DNA of 64,000 nucleotides from Clostridium culturomicium (GTDB lineage: Bacteria; Bacillota; Clostridia; Clostridiales; Clostridiaceae), in assembly GCF_000821305.1 (NCBI RefSeq), contig NZ_CCXK01000013.1, positions 186,001 to 250,000 on the forward strand, in the 5' to 3' direction. Below the pieces are notes generated by a model. It made no database searches. It saw nothing but the letters and a program-made list of their open reading frames with translations, and was not told the DNA's origin. The position numbers and the translations under genes are program-made. Positions 16,112 to 25,769 of the stretch are shown here, piece after piece. Every line of letters starts with the position of its first letter. The first letter of the stretch is position 1.

Positions 16112-16867
16112 AGGGGACATGGAAGTAACTCAGAAAAAATGAAGGAGTTAGACCCTGAGTATGCTGAGGGTGTTATTCAAACTAATGGAGGAGCAACAGG
16201 TGATGCCTATGAGTTATTAAAGGATTTTGACATTCCTTTAGTAGGGGAAGGTACAATGGGAACTATTGTTGCATCTAATAGGAGTGCATTAGTTAACTCT
16301 AATTTTTTAGTGGATATGAATGGTAAGAGATTTATAAACGAAACCAATGCTAAGTACGTTCTTCAGCATGATTTAATAAGAAAAGCTAATAGCAAAGGTG
16401 TTGTTATAGTTGATGGAACTTATGAAGATAAAGATTTCTTAATTGAAGGTATAGAAAAAGGAACAATTAAGGAGTTTGCTACATTGGAAGAACTAGCAGA
16501 AGGCATGGGAATTAATAGGGAAAACTTATTAGCTGAAGTTCAAAAATATAATACAGCAGTAGCAAATAACGATACTTTAGATTTTGGATTACCAGTAGAA
16601 AAGGTACAATATCTAGTTAAGGCACCGTTCTATGCTCAAGTTGCAGTTCCAAGAACTTTTGGTACAATTACTGGACTTCAAGTAAACTAAAAAACAGAAC
16701 TTATTGATGCTGACGGTAAGGTTATAGAAAATGTTTATGCAGTAGGGGAACTTATAGCTGGAAATATATTTTCTAGTAAGTATCAAGGAGCAGGCTTTGG
16801 AATATCTCATGCTTTAAATAGTGGGAGATTGGCAGTTATAAATGCAGTAAATGAACTTTTAAAGTAA
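16112..16867 (+). pseudogene. Fumarate-reductase/flavocytochrome-c-type flavoprotein, 5'-truncated with in-frame stop
   Basis: The translation matches the C-terminal half of the FAD-dependent fumarate reductase/urocanate reductase-like family: GSNSEKMKELDPEY, GGATGDAYELL, the GKRFINET segment, PRTFGTITGLQVN, then in the same frame AVGELIAGNIFSSKYQGAGFG and a normal end at 16867. Two lesions are visible. The whole N-terminal FAD-binding half is absent, and a TAA at 16688-16690 interrupts the frame exactly where family members read through (GLQVN followed by KTELIDADGK). The remnant cannot make a functional enzyme. Confidence 0.88.
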
Positions 16868-16956
16868 ATTTAATGGATAATAGCCTAAAGAAGGTATTCA
16901 ATTGGAAGAGGTTATATTTTATAGCATATGGTCTTAATTAAGATTTAGTATTTCAA

Positions 16957-17002
16957 GAATAAGGAGTAAGTAGTTCAGCGAGGAACTGCTTACTCCTTAT
17001 TC
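16957..17002. terminator. Bidirectional terminator overlapping the AraC gene's 3' end
   Basis: A 20-bp stem (16957-16976 with 16983-17002, one wobble pair) surrounds a short loop. Its arm contains the AraC-type gene's last codons and stop. A similar GGAGTAAG...CTTACTCC hairpin follows the histidine kinase at 25877-25920. Confidence 0.75.
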
Positions 17003-18213
17003 TTTCTATATTCAGAAGGAGATATTCCCAGAAGCTTTTTAAAAACCTTTGAAAAGTAATTTACATCATTAAAGCCTACCTGTTCAGAAATTGCAGTGAT
17101 AGAAAGGCTTGTATTTTTCATAAGTTTTAGGCTTTCTTCTATTCGTCTTCTATTTATAAAAGAAGCAATACTTTCATGGACTTCTTTGTTAAATTTAGAG
17201 GAAAGATAGTTTGGATTAACGACTATATTATTGGCGATGGAACTTAGGGTTAGGTTTGAATTTAAGTTCAGGTTAATGTAGTTAATTGCTTTCCTTATTA
17301 GTAGGGAATATTCCTTCAAGGATTTTTCCCTTACAATCTTGCAATAAACTGAAGGGATTTCTTTGAAGATAGTAAAAAGTTCATTTTCTGAAGCTGCATT
17401 TTCAATTCTTATTGCCAGCTCTGTGGAAGCTTCATTTATGTAAAATGGATGAACAAATCCTCTTTCTGCAGCCTTCCTAGATAAAGAGTTAAGTGTAAAA
17501 CCATAGTTTTTCATATCTCGTAGGGTATTATTTGAACGAAGCTTAAATTTCATGTTAGATTTCAGGCTCCCAATTAATTTACTAAGGCCATCGATATCTC
17601 CATCAGTAATAATTTGAAGATAGAGATTTTCATTAGTGTACATTGACTCAATATTTTCTCCAACATTGGTTTCTTTTAATGGTGCAAAGGAGTCATGGAT
17701 GAATAACCCATGAATATCATTCTCAGCAATAATTACTTCTTTATCATAATCAACATCAACTTCACCAAAGAAATTAAAAAACAGTAAATTACAGGCAGCA
17801 TCAATCTTTGAAAAGTCTATTACTGTAACTCCAGCAAAGTAGTTTTGCAAGGATAACCTGGTACTTTCACTGATTTCATACTGGGTTTCAAATATGTCTA
17901 GAAAGCTAATGTTAAAAGGTTTGGTGGTATAGGGACCTATAACTATGGCAATGTCCATATTAGGAACTTTACAAAGGGTATATTCCATGTGTAAAAGGGA
18001 GGAAATTTTATATATTTTATTCTCACTCCAATTATTCGAAAGGAGTTTTTTCATAAAATCTTTAGAATGGGTATAAATAAATTTTTCAGCTCCAGCCTGA
18101 GGGGGATTGAAATTACTTTCTTTAGTTAGGTAATTAATATAATTTACTGGTACCCCTAAAAGGTTTCCTAGTAAGGTTGTAAAAGTATTTAAATCTTTTA
18201 ATTTATTACTCAT
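16990..18213 (-). CDS. AraC-family transcriptional regulator
   Basis: This 407-residue protein has a C-terminal AraC/XylS DNA-binding domain (about residues 305-405) with both helix-turn-helix units: SSIANNIVVNPNYLSSKFNKE and then EQVGFNDVNYFSKVFKKLLG, followed by the usual SPSEYRK. The N-terminal 300 residues have no obvious membrane segment and may be a sensory domain, but I cannot name it. It is transcribed divergently from the GH2 glycosidase gene across a 185-base intergenic region, so it is likely to control that gene in response to a glycoside or oligosaccharide. Its stop codon lies inside the terminator stem. Confidence 0.9.
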   Translation of the reverse strand: MSNKLKDLNTFTTLLGNLLGVPVNYINYLTKESNFNPPQAGAEKFIYTHSKDFMKKLLSNNWSENKIYKISSLLHMEYTLCKVPNMDIAIVIGPYTTKPFNISFLDIFETQYEISESTRLSLQNYFAGVTVIDFSKIDAACNLLFFNFFGEVDVDYDKEVIIAENDIHGLFIHDSFAPLKETNVGENIESMYTNENLYLQIITDGDIDGLSKLIGSLKSNMKFKLRSNNTLRDMKNYGFTLNSLSRKAAERGFVHPFYINEASTELAIRIENAASENELFTIFKEIPSVYCKIVREKSLKEYSLLIRKAINYINLNLNSNLTLSSIANNIVVNPNYLSSKFNKEVHESIASFINRRRIEESLKLMKNTSLSITAISEQVGFNDVNYFSKVFKKLLGISPSEYRKNKE

Positions 18214-18398
18214 AGAACCTTCATCCTTTCTAAAGTCATATGTTAAATGATAAATAAAAACCAGTTAAAAATCAATAATTTTAGTCCTAGCAGTAAAATA
18301 TTAAGGAGTTTTATAAAATTGATGAAGATTTTACTCACTATATTATTGAGGTCAATGATAAACTAATCACAAGATATAGGATTTCAGGAGGGAATAAC

Positions 18399-20684
18399 AT
18401 GCGTATTTTAAATAACTTAAGCGGAAGTTGGTTTTTTACTAAAGAAAATCATATAAATAACAGTAAAGTTGAATGTGACATTTCCAGCTGGGAAACAGTA
18501 AAAGTGCCACATACTTGGAACAACCTTGATGGACAAGGTGGGGCAAGTGAGTTTTATAGAGGAGCTTGCTGGTACAGAAAAGAACTAAATCTGGATGAAA
18601 CCTTTGCTAATAAAGAAGTGTATCTAGAGTTTGAAGCAGTTAATGCTCTTGCTGATGTTTATGTTAATGGAATTCATGTGGGACATCACGAAGGTGGATT
18701 TTCTACCTTCAGATTTAATGTAACTAAGGAAGTTACGGTTGGTGAGAAAAATGTGATTGCAGTATGTGCAGATAACAGCGATATTAAACATATATACCCA
18801 ACCATGGCTGATTTCACTTTCTATGGCGGAATGTACAGAGATGTTAAGGTTATAGGAGTTGAAAAGGCTCATATATCTTTAGAAGACCACGGAAGTTGTG
18901 GAGTATATGTTACACCAGAAGTTAAAGATGGACATGCTATTGTTAATATAGATGCTTTATTAGTTAACCCAGAGTGTGCAGCAAAGGTAGTATTTGCTAT
19001 AAAGGATGCACAGAAAAACACTGTAGCTGAAACAGAAAACTCAATTTCTGGTAAAGCTGCTCTTAAGGTTGAGAATCCACACCTTTGGAATGGAACAATA
19101 GATCCATATATGTATACAGCGGTAGTAACAGTTATTGGTAAGGATGGCTCTAAGGTTGATGAAGTGGAAACCACTTTTGGAATTAGAATCTTCTCTGTAG
19201 ATTTTGAAAAGGGCTTTGTCCTTAACGGAGAGCTTTATCACTTACATGGAGTATCAAGACACCAGGACCGTGAAAATATGGGATGGGCTATTTCCGAAAA
19301 AGAGCATAAGGAAGATATGGAGATAATTAAAGAGGTTGGAGCAAACACAATCAGACTTGCTCACTATCAGCATGCTCAAACTTTTTATGATTTATGTGAT
19401 GAAGCTGGAATGGTTATTTGGGCTGAAATTCCCTTCATTTCTGCAATGACTAAGGGCAGAGAAGCTCATGAGAACTGCAGAAGCCAAATGATTGAGCTTG
19501 TAAAGCAAAATTATAACCACCCATCAATCTGCTTCTGGGGTATTTCAAATGAAATAGGTATCGGTGGAGAGAATGAGGAATTACTAGAAAATCTTAAAGA
19601 CTTAAATAAATTAGTTAAAGAATTGGATAGTACAAGAATGACTACTATGGCTCAAGTTTCTTTTACTGATATGGAATCAGAGCATAATCAGATAACAGAT
19701 GTTTTATCTTATAACCACTATTTTGGATGGTATGGTGGAGAAATCTCAGAAAATGCAGATTGGTTTGATGAGTTCCACAGACTATATCCAAACAGACCAC
19801 TTGGAGTAAGCGAATATGGTGCTGAAGGTATATTAAAATACCATACTGAAACACCAGAGGTTAAGGATTATACTGAAGAATACCACGCTTATTACCATGA
19901 GAAAATGCTTGAAATCTTTGCTGAAAGACCTTACCTATGGTCAACTCATGTTTGGAACATGTTTGACTTTGGCAGTGCCATTAGAGATGAAGGTGGAATT
20001 AAGGGAAGAAATAATAAAGGTCTTGTAACTTTTGATAGAACCATAAAGAAGGATGCCTTCTATGTATATAAAGCTTATTGGACTGAAGAGCCAATGGTAC
20101 ATGTTTGTGGAAGAAGATTTATTGATAGACCAACAGAAACAACAAACATAAAGGTATACTCAAATGCAAAGGAAATTACTTTAAAGGTTAATGGAGAAGT
20201 AGTTAAAACCCTTGCTGGATACAAAGTATTCTTATTTGAAAATGTAGCTTTAAATATGGGTGAAAACACAATAACTGCGTTATCTGATGCAGGGGCTGAA
20301 GATACAATAAAGGTAAAAAGAGTAGTAGAGGCTAATCCAGAATACACTTTTGTAGATGAGGATGACGATGATTCAAGAGATGGAGCTGCAAACTGGTTCG
20401 ACGATTCAGCTGCAAGACCAAAGCCACTTGAATTCCCAGAAGGACGTTTATCAGTAAAAGATAAAATGGGAGAAATATTTGCCCACCCAGAAGCAGGTCC
20501 AATGCTTATGGATGTTATGGCTGCGGGGCTTAGTGGTGAAAATGGACAACCAAACAAGGGTATGATGAAAATGCTTGCAAACATGAGCTTTGAGCAAATT
20601 GCTAAGATGGCTGGAAAGAAAATGCCTAAGGGAACTCTACAAAAAGTAAATGAAATATTAATTCAATATGAAAAAATAAAATAG
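18399..20684 (+). CDS. Glycoside hydrolase family 2 (beta-galactosidase/beta-glucuronidase type)
   Basis: This 761-residue cytoplasmic glycosidase has the GH2 order: sugar-binding jelly roll (about 1-175), immunoglobulin-like domain (about 180-270), TIM barrel (about 275-560), then a small beta domain. The acid/base Glu385 lies in FWGISNEIG and the nucleophile Glu472 in GVSEYGAEG. LHGVSRHQDRENMGWA is the classical family signature. After the beta domain the protein has an unusual tail (about 655-761): an acidic DEDDDD patch and a helical, Met-rich segment of unknown function. The start follows AGGAGG. The divergent AraC gene probably regulates it. Substrate specificity cannot be set from the sequence. 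Confidence 0.93.
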   Translation: MRILNNLSGSWFFTKENHINNSKVECDISSWETVKVPHTWNNLDGQGGASEFYRGACWYRKELNLDETFANKEVYLEFEAVNALADVYVNGIHVGHHEGGFSTFRFNVTKEVTVGEKNVIAVCADNSDIKHIYPTMADFTFYGGMYRDVKVIGVEKAHISLEDHGSCGVYVTPEVKDGHAIVNIDALLVNPECAAKVVFAIKDAQKNTVAETENSISGKAALKVENPHLWNGTIDPYMYTAVVTVIGKDGSKVDEVETTFGIRIFSVDFEKGFVLNGELYHLHGVSRHQDRENMGWAISEKEHKEDMEIIKEVGANTIRLAHYQHAQTFYDLCDEAGMVIWAEIPFISAMTKGREAHENCRSQMIELVKQNYNHPSICFWGISNEIGIGGENEELLENLKDLNKLVKELDSTRMTTMAQVSFTDMESEHNQITDVLSYNHYFGWYGGEISENADWFDEFHRLYPNRPLGVSEYGAEGILKYHTETPEVKDYTEEYHAYYHEKMLEIFAERPYLWSTHVWNMFDFGSAIRDEGGIKGRNNKGLVTFDRTIKKDAFYVYKAYWTEEPMVHVCGRRFIDRPTETTNIKVYSNAKEITLKVNGEVVKTLAGYKVFLFENVALNMGENTITALSDAGAEDTIKVKRVVEANPEYTFVDEDDDDSRDGAANWFDDSAARPKPLEFPEGRLSVKDKMGEIFAHPEAGPMLMDVMAAGLSGENGQPNKGMMKMLANMSFEQIAKMAGKKMPKGTLQKVNEILIQYEKIK

Positions 20685-20735
20685 ATAAATCTTGGTCCTT
20701 TTAGGTCCAGAAAATTGGTAATAATTAAAGGATTA

Positions 20736-20774
20736 AGGTCTTATAAGTAGAAAATACTTATAAGACCTATTTTT
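20736..20774 (+). terminator. Terminator after the GH2 gene
   Basis: A perfect 14-bp stem AGGTCTTATAAGTA/TACTTATAAGACCT (20736-20749 and 20755-20768) with a GAAAA loop is followed by ATTTTT. Confidence 0.92.
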
Positions 20775-20823
20775 ATATTGAGTAACATAGATTGTTAATA
20801 AGAATTTATGGGAGGCATGCGAT

Positions 20824-21756
20824 ATGTTGAAGGCGATAAATGATAAAATTAATAAGGTGAAGGAAGACTTGGCTTTAAAAAAGGTTTTACAAGAAAAAAG
20901 AGAAAAATTTAGGAGCGAGTCTAGGTGGGAAAAAAAAGCTTTAGAGCAGTTGAGGATAACTTTAGCAAAAGAACTGAAGGATGTTGAGAAGTTAGAGAAA
21001 CTTTCTATTTCTAATTTTATTGCAACAATAATGAATAATAAGGATGAAAAGCTAGAAAAGGAACATGAGGAATATTTTAAAGCAAAGCTTAAATTTGATG
21101 AGCAGAGTGCTAAGGTAAATATGATAGATAGAAATTTGGAAAATGTTGAGGAACGATTAAGGAATTTGAGAAATTGTGAAAGAGAATATAAGGAGATGCT
21201 TGATAAGAAGCTTGAGATAATTAAGAGTAGTGGTGATTATTATGTAAGTTCTAAATTATCAGAGCTTGAGCTGGATATTGACAAAGCTTTAAAGGCTCAA
21301 AAGGAAATTGAGGAAGCAGAATCGGTTGGAAGAAACTTGGTTGGAGCTATTGATGCAGCGCAAGATTCTTTAGAAAGTGCACAGGGATGGGGTTTATGGG
21401 ACATGATGGGAGGAGAGATGTTGTCTTCTATTGCTAAACATAATAACATTAATGATGCAGAAGAATCGTATATATATATTTCTAATTTGCTTCAAAGCTT
21501 TAATAAGGAGCTGGGTGACGTTAATTTTGCAAGCTTATCCTTCTCTTCAACAGCTATAGCCTTTGATATATTTTTCGATAATATATTTACGGATTTTGCT
21601 GTTCAAAGCAAGATAAACGACGCATTAAGTGATACTTCCTATTTAAGAAAAAATGTTAGTGATGTAATGAATAAGTTGGAGCAGGAGCGTGAAGAATTGA
21701 GTCTTATTATATTAAATAAAAGAAAAGAGTATGAGGAGTTTATAGAAACATTATAA
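20824..21756 (+). CDS. Coiled-coil protein of unknown function
   Basis: This is a 310-residue soluble protein, rich in Lys and Glu, with long predicted coiled coils (about residues 1-185 and 270-310) flanking a central segment containing GWGLWDMMGGEMLSSIAKHNN. That GWG-WDM-GG motif recurs in uncharacterised Firmicute proteins that I recall only as hypothetical. No membrane segment, signal peptide or catalytic motif is evident. GGGAGG precedes the ATG. It is followed by a decayed ATPase gene in the same direction, which may once have been expressed with it. Confidence 0.75.
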   Translation: MLKAINDKINKVKEDLALKKVLQEKREKFRSESRWEKKALEQLRITLAKELKDVEKLEKLSISNFIATIMNNKDEKLEKEHEEYFKAKLKFDEQSAKVNMIDRNLENVEERLRNLRNCEREYKEMLDKKLEIIKSSGDYYVSSKLSELELDIDKALKAQKEIEEAESVGRNLVGAIDAAQDSLESAQGWGLWDMMGGEMLSSIAKHNNINDAEESYIYISNLLQSFNKELGDVNFASLSFSSTAIAFDIFFDNIFTDFAVQSKINDALSDTSYLRKNVSDVMNKLEQEREELSLIILNKRKEYEEFIETL

Positions 21757-21792
21757 TTTTATAGAGGTCAGGAAGTGATAGGAGGAATAGAA

Positions 21793-22661
21793 ATGAGATA
21801 CGAGTGATATACCATAGTTAGTGATATGGATGTAATATTATTAAAAAGTGAAATAGAACTATTAGAGGAAAATAAAAAAGCTGTTGAGACATTTGTAAAT
21901 TAGGGCATAAAAACAAACAATAGAGGATGAAAGGATAGATTTTGAGCCCATAACAATTTTATAGGGAGGTAACGGTTCAGGAAAATCTACAGCCTTAAAT
22001 GTAATTGCAGAAAAAAAGGTTCAGAGGGACTCTGTTTTTAATAAGTCCAACTTTTATAGTGATTATGTGGATATGTGTGAAATGCACATTGAAGAAGAAA
22101 TTCCTGAAAGAAGCAGAATTATTACCAGCGATGACGTATTTGATTATATGCTGAATGTGAGAAATATCAATGAAGGAATCGATGCTCGGAGAGATGAGGT
22201 CTTTAAGGCATATTTAGATGCAAAGTATGCTCAGTTTCAAATGAAGTCATTACAGCATTATGATAGACTTAAGCAGATAAATAATGCCCGTAGAAAAACT
22301 CAGTCCAAGTTTGTAAGGGAAAATTTAATGGATAATATAAGAGAATTCGCCAATGGGGAAAATGCTTTTAAATATTTCTTAGAAAAGATAGAGGAAAATG
22401 GACTTTATATACTTGATGAACCTGAAAACAGCCTTTTACCTAAACGTCAGCTGGAGTTGGTTAACTTTATTGAGGATGCGGCACGTTATTTGGGATGTCA
22501 GTTTATTATATCAACCCATTCGCCTTCTCCATTTCTTCTTGCCATGAGAGGGTAAAATATATGATCTTGATGAGGAGCCTGTTGATGTGAAGAGATGGAC
22601 TGAGCTTGAAAATGTTCGTACATATTATGAATTCTTCAAGGAAAGAGAAAGTGAATTTTAA
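21793..22661 (+). pseudogene. Decayed AAA/ABC-type ATPase gene
   Basis: An ATG at 21793 with GGAGG upstream opens a frame broken by TGA at codon 5 and TAG at 21901-21903, then a frameshift near 21907. Another TAG at 21962-21964 falls immediately before the Walker A motif GGNGSGKST. From 22067 to 22555 the frame is open and includes the Walker B/signature-like GLYILDEPENSL and the H-loop ISTHSP. At 22553 a frameshift (apparently a loss of two bases) interrupts the end, which continues in another frame as YDLDEEPVDVKRWTELENV to a stop at 22661. The domain resembles small predicted Firmicute ATPases. At least five lesions make it non-functional. Confidence 0.85.
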
Positions 22662-22735
22662 CATAATTAATTTGAAGTTAGATAATAGAAGATTTTTAAA
22701 ACTATAAATTGTTTTTGAAAACAGGAGATGAAGAT

Positions 22736-22867
22736 ATGGAAGAGATAACCAATTGTGACCAGTGCTTTAATTTTTGTCCCATTGATAAGGTAAGATGTGA
22801 ACGAGGCAGAAGATTAAGGGACAGTTTACAAGTTAAAGCGGAAGAACTAAGTGAAGATGATGAGTAA
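22736..22867 (+). CDS. Small four-cysteine protein
   Basis: A 43-codon frame starts at ATG behind AGGAGATGAAG and ends directly at a strong terminator. The product has four cysteines (7, 10, 14 and 21) in the order C-x2-C-x3-C-x6-C, followed by a basic then an acidic helix (RGRRLRD, EELSEDDE). The spacing could hold one zinc ion or an iron-sulfur cluster. I do not know the family. Its compact placement between a ribosome binding site and a terminator makes real expression likely. Confidence 0.65.
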   Translation: MEEITNCDQCFNFCPIDKVRCERGRRLRDSLQVKAEELSEDDE

Positions 22868-22907
22868 AAAATACTGTTGACTTTGGAAGTCAGCAGTATT
22901 TTTATTT
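22868..22907 (+). terminator. Terminator after the small Cys protein
   Basis: A 16-bp stem with one G-U pair (22868-22883 and 22888-22903) around TTGG-type loop ends in a T-rich stretch. Confidence 0.9.
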
Positions 22908-23020
22908 TGATTTGGTTGAATTTATATATTTATAAATATTGTAAATATTGTAAAAGTTAGTACGAAATTAACATAATTGAATATAATATAAAATATAAAA
23001 AGTAAAACGGAGTGATTTTC

Positions 23021-23215
23021 ATGGCAGAAAACAAAATTGATAATCTATACAAAAAAATATTTAGAATTTCATCACTTAATATGACCGATGAAGAAAAGTC
23101 TGTAGAATTACTTCAATACTATAGCTGGAAAGGTAAAGATTTTTCTAATATTGAAGAACTGCTATTATATATTAATGATGAGGAACTTTTTATTTACTCA
23201 AATTTATATGCATAA
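23021..23215 (+). CDS. Small acidic hypothetical protein
   Basis: This is a 64-residue protein starting at ATG 23021, ten bases after GGAG. An in-frame GTG nine bases earlier is too close to that site. The product is acidic and helical (NLYKKIFRISSLNMTDEEKS, then IEELLLYINDEELF) with no Cys or membrane segment. I do not recognise a family. It stands alone between two terminators. Confidence 0.55.
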   Translation: MAENKIDNLYKKIFRISSLNMTDEEKSVELLQYYSWKGKDFSNIEELLLYINDEELFIYSNLYA

Positions 23216-23285
23216 ACTATATGAAAATAGCAATAAAAGTTCAACTAAAAGGAATTTATAATTAATGAAATACTTATAGTGCTAT

Positions 23286-23317
23286 AAGTGGTGTATGAAA
23301 AATACACCACTTTTTAA
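23286..23317 (+). terminator. Terminator after small hypothetical gene
   Basis: AAGTGGTGTAT (23286-23296) pairs perfectly with ATACACCACTT (23302-23312) and is followed by TTTTT. Confidence 0.92.
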
Positions 23318-23423
23318 TTTTGATATAAAAAATATTTCTAAGGATATTGCAATGTGGTAAAATATAGTAAAGAATAACATATTTTGGGGATTGGTGGATA
23401 AAATGGAGTTTTTTTAAAATAAA

Positions 23424-25769
23424 TTGACGGATAGTATAATTATTTTGAATGATCACGGTAAGATAAGGTTTGCAAATAAAGCTTTTATTTCTAGTATTTA
23501 TAAAGATAATGAAGAGATAGATTTGGATGAAGTTAATGAAATTGTAAAACTAAATGATGATAAAGTAACTGTATACCATATGAATGAAATTTCAAAAGAA
23601 GGTGTATACGAAGTTAGTAATATTAACTTTGGAGAAGAAAATTTAAAAGTGCTTATAATAAAATGGAAAAAAACTATAAAAGAAGAAATACATGTGGAAA
23701 TGCTTCTCAATTTATTGAATCAAATGGAATATATGATTTCTGTAAGGGATTTAGAAAATAATTATGTTTACGTTAACAAAACTTGTATTGATTATTTTGC
23801 TGAAAACAAAGATATTGCAAATGAAATTTTAAAAAATCAGTTATTAGACCCTAGGGTGCAAGAGAATTCTTTTAAAAATGATGATTATGTGTTATCTACT
23901 AAAAAGAAGTGTATATATGAAGTCTCATTTGAAATGGAAGGAGTAGTGTATTATTACGAAGTTTGTAAATATCCAATTTTCGATGAGTTGGGACAGGTAA
24001 AACATATTGGTTCAGTTTTGAAAAACATATCTTTAAATAAAAATATGCAGTATAAAATTCTTGATAATTTAAAATTTATAGATGAAAATATAGAAAATGG
24101 AGAGATAATAATAAATAATGTGAATGAATCTATTTTCCAAAACTTTAGAAACATGTTTAGTAAATTTTTAAATACTAAATTTTTTAATATATGGATATAT
24201 GATGAGGTGGAAAAATGTTTGTACCCTAAATTTCCAGTACAAATTACTGATAATAATGATAATGAAAAGGCAGGGTATACAGGATATTTTGTAAGTGAGG
24301 CAGATTTAGAGGGTTTTGTTAATGGAACCCATAAGAGAATTATAGAAGGAAGTCATGTAGCAAAAGACGATACAGAGCAAAGGAAACCTCTTTATGTTGT
24401 AAATTATCCAATAATAGACCAAAAAGAGTTTAAAGGAATAATAACTTTAGGGTATGAAACATATCTATTTAATGAAGTTGTTGACAGCGATATTATAAGG
24501 AGTATTTGCAACCAGATATGTTTTATAATTAAGTATATTCAGATGTCTAGGAAGATTGCTGATGAATTAAAGTATAGAGACGATTTGGGGAAGGATTTAG
24601 AAGCTTTTTTAGAGATTTCTGCAGATTTTGTTCTTAAAGCTGATGCTAGTGGAATTAAGGATGTAAGTAAAAGATGTTCTGAAATCTTGGGATGGACTAA
24701 AGAAGAGTTTATGAATTTATATCCTAATGAGTTAGTACATCCGGATGATTTGAATAAAACTTTGGAATTAATGGAAAAACAATTAGAATCAACGGAAGTA
24801 TTACAATGGGAAAATCGAGTTAAATGTTCTGGTGAGGGAGCTAAGTGGATAAGCTGGAGAAGTCAAAACTTAATAGATAGTAAAGGGAATATTTTTATTT
24901 GTGGTAAGGATATAACTTGTGAAAAAATAATAAAAGATACAGAAAAGGAAATGGAAAAGGTTAAACATCTGGAAGAAGTAAGAAATGAGTTTTTTGCTAA
25001 TATATCTCATGAATTTAAGACTCCAATTAACATGATTATGACAACTAGTCAATTAATTGAGAAGCAATTAGATAGATATAATATAAGCAGAAGTGTTAAG
25101 AGTGATATAAACAGGCATTTAAATGTTTATAAACAAAATGGATATAGACTCATCAGGTTAGTTAATAATTTGATTGATATAACTAAAATTGATTCAGGGT
25201 TTTACAATATTAAACCTATTAATGCAAATATTATTAGTATTGTTGAGGATATAGTTTTATCTGTTGTGGATTATTGTAAGGGAAACAACATAGAACTTAT
25301 CTTTGATACTGAAGTGGAGGAAGAAGTTATTGCATGTGATCCTGACCAAATTGAGAGAATTATTCTTAATTTATTATCTAATGCTATAAAGTACACTCCT
25401 GAAAATGGAGATATAAGAGTTGATATTAATTTAGAGAATAAATATGTAGTTATTCAGATTAAGGATACAGGTTCGGGTATTCCAAAGGAAAAGCTTGATG
25501 TTATATTTGAACGTTTTATACAATGTGAAGATACTCTCACTAGAAGATGTGAGGGAAGTGGAATAGGCCTATCATTAGTAAAAGGCTTAGTGGATATGCA
25601 TGGAGGTAATATTAAGGTGGAAAGTATCATAGGGGCAGGAAGTACTTTTGAGGTAAGGTTACCAAGAAAGCAATTGGATTTAACTGATTCAATGCTGGAA
25701 AATTATGAAATAAAGCAAAGTAAAATAGAAAAGTGTTCTATAGAATTTGCGGATATTTATAATTTATAA
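23424..25769 (+). CDS. PAS/GAF-domain sensor histidine kinase with disrupted 5' end
   Basis: The open frame encodes 781 residues: a PAS-like segment (about 1-90), a second PAS (95-210), a GAF-like region (225-375), a third PAS (390-500), HisKA with His529 in NISHEFKTP, and an ATPase domain with the N box LLSNAIKYTPE, G1 DTGSGIP and G2 GSGIGLSLV. No membrane segment is apparent, so it is probably a cytoplasmic sensor. The likely original start is ATG 23403, in frame and behind GGTGG, but codon 5 is TAA (23415-23417). Translation could reinitiate at TTG 23424, seven codons downstream. No response regulator is adjacent. Confidence 0.85.
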   Translation: MTDSIIILNDHGKIRFANKAFISSIYKDNEEIDLDEVNEIVKLNDDKVTVYHMNEISKEGVYEVSNINFGEENLKVLIIKWKKTIKEEIHVEMLLNLLNQMEYMISVRDLENNYVYVNKTCIDYFAENKDIANEILKNQLLDPRVQENSFKNDDYVLSTKKKCIYEVSFEMEGVVYYYEVCKYPIFDELGQVKHIGSVLKNISLNKNMQYKILDNLKFIDENIENGEIIINNVNESIFQNFRNMFSKFLNTKFFNIWIYDEVEKCLYPKFPVQITDNNDNEKAGYTGYFVSEADLEGFVNGTHKRIIEGSHVAKDDTEQRKPLYVVNYPIIDQKEFKGIITLGYETYLFNEVVDSDIIRSICNQICFIIKYIQMSRKIADELKYRDDLGKDLEAFLEISADFVLKADASGIKDVSKRCSEILGWTKEEFMNLYPNELVHPDDLNKTLELMEKQLESTEVLQWENRVKCSGEGAKWISWRSQNLIDSKGNIFICGKDITCEKIIKDTEKEMEKVKHLEEVRNEFFANISHEFKTPINMIMTTSQLIEKQLDRYNISRSVKSDINRHLNVYKQNGYRLIRLVNNLIDITKIDSGFYNIKPINANIISIVEDIVLSVVDYCKGNNIELIFDTEVEEEVIACDPDQIERIILNLLSNAIKYTPENGDIRVDINLENKYVVIQIKDTGSGIPKEKLDVIFERFIQCEDTLTRRCEGSGIGLSLVKGLVDMHGGNIKVESIIGAGSTFEVRLPRKQLDLTDSMLENYEIKQSKIEKCSIEFADIYNL

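Noticed and set aside
20075..20584. A 169-codon open frame on the minus strand opposite the GH2 gene
   Set aside because: It lies wholly inside a gene with catalytic motifs, has Ser/Ala-rich composition typical of antisense shadow frames, and has no ribosome binding site.
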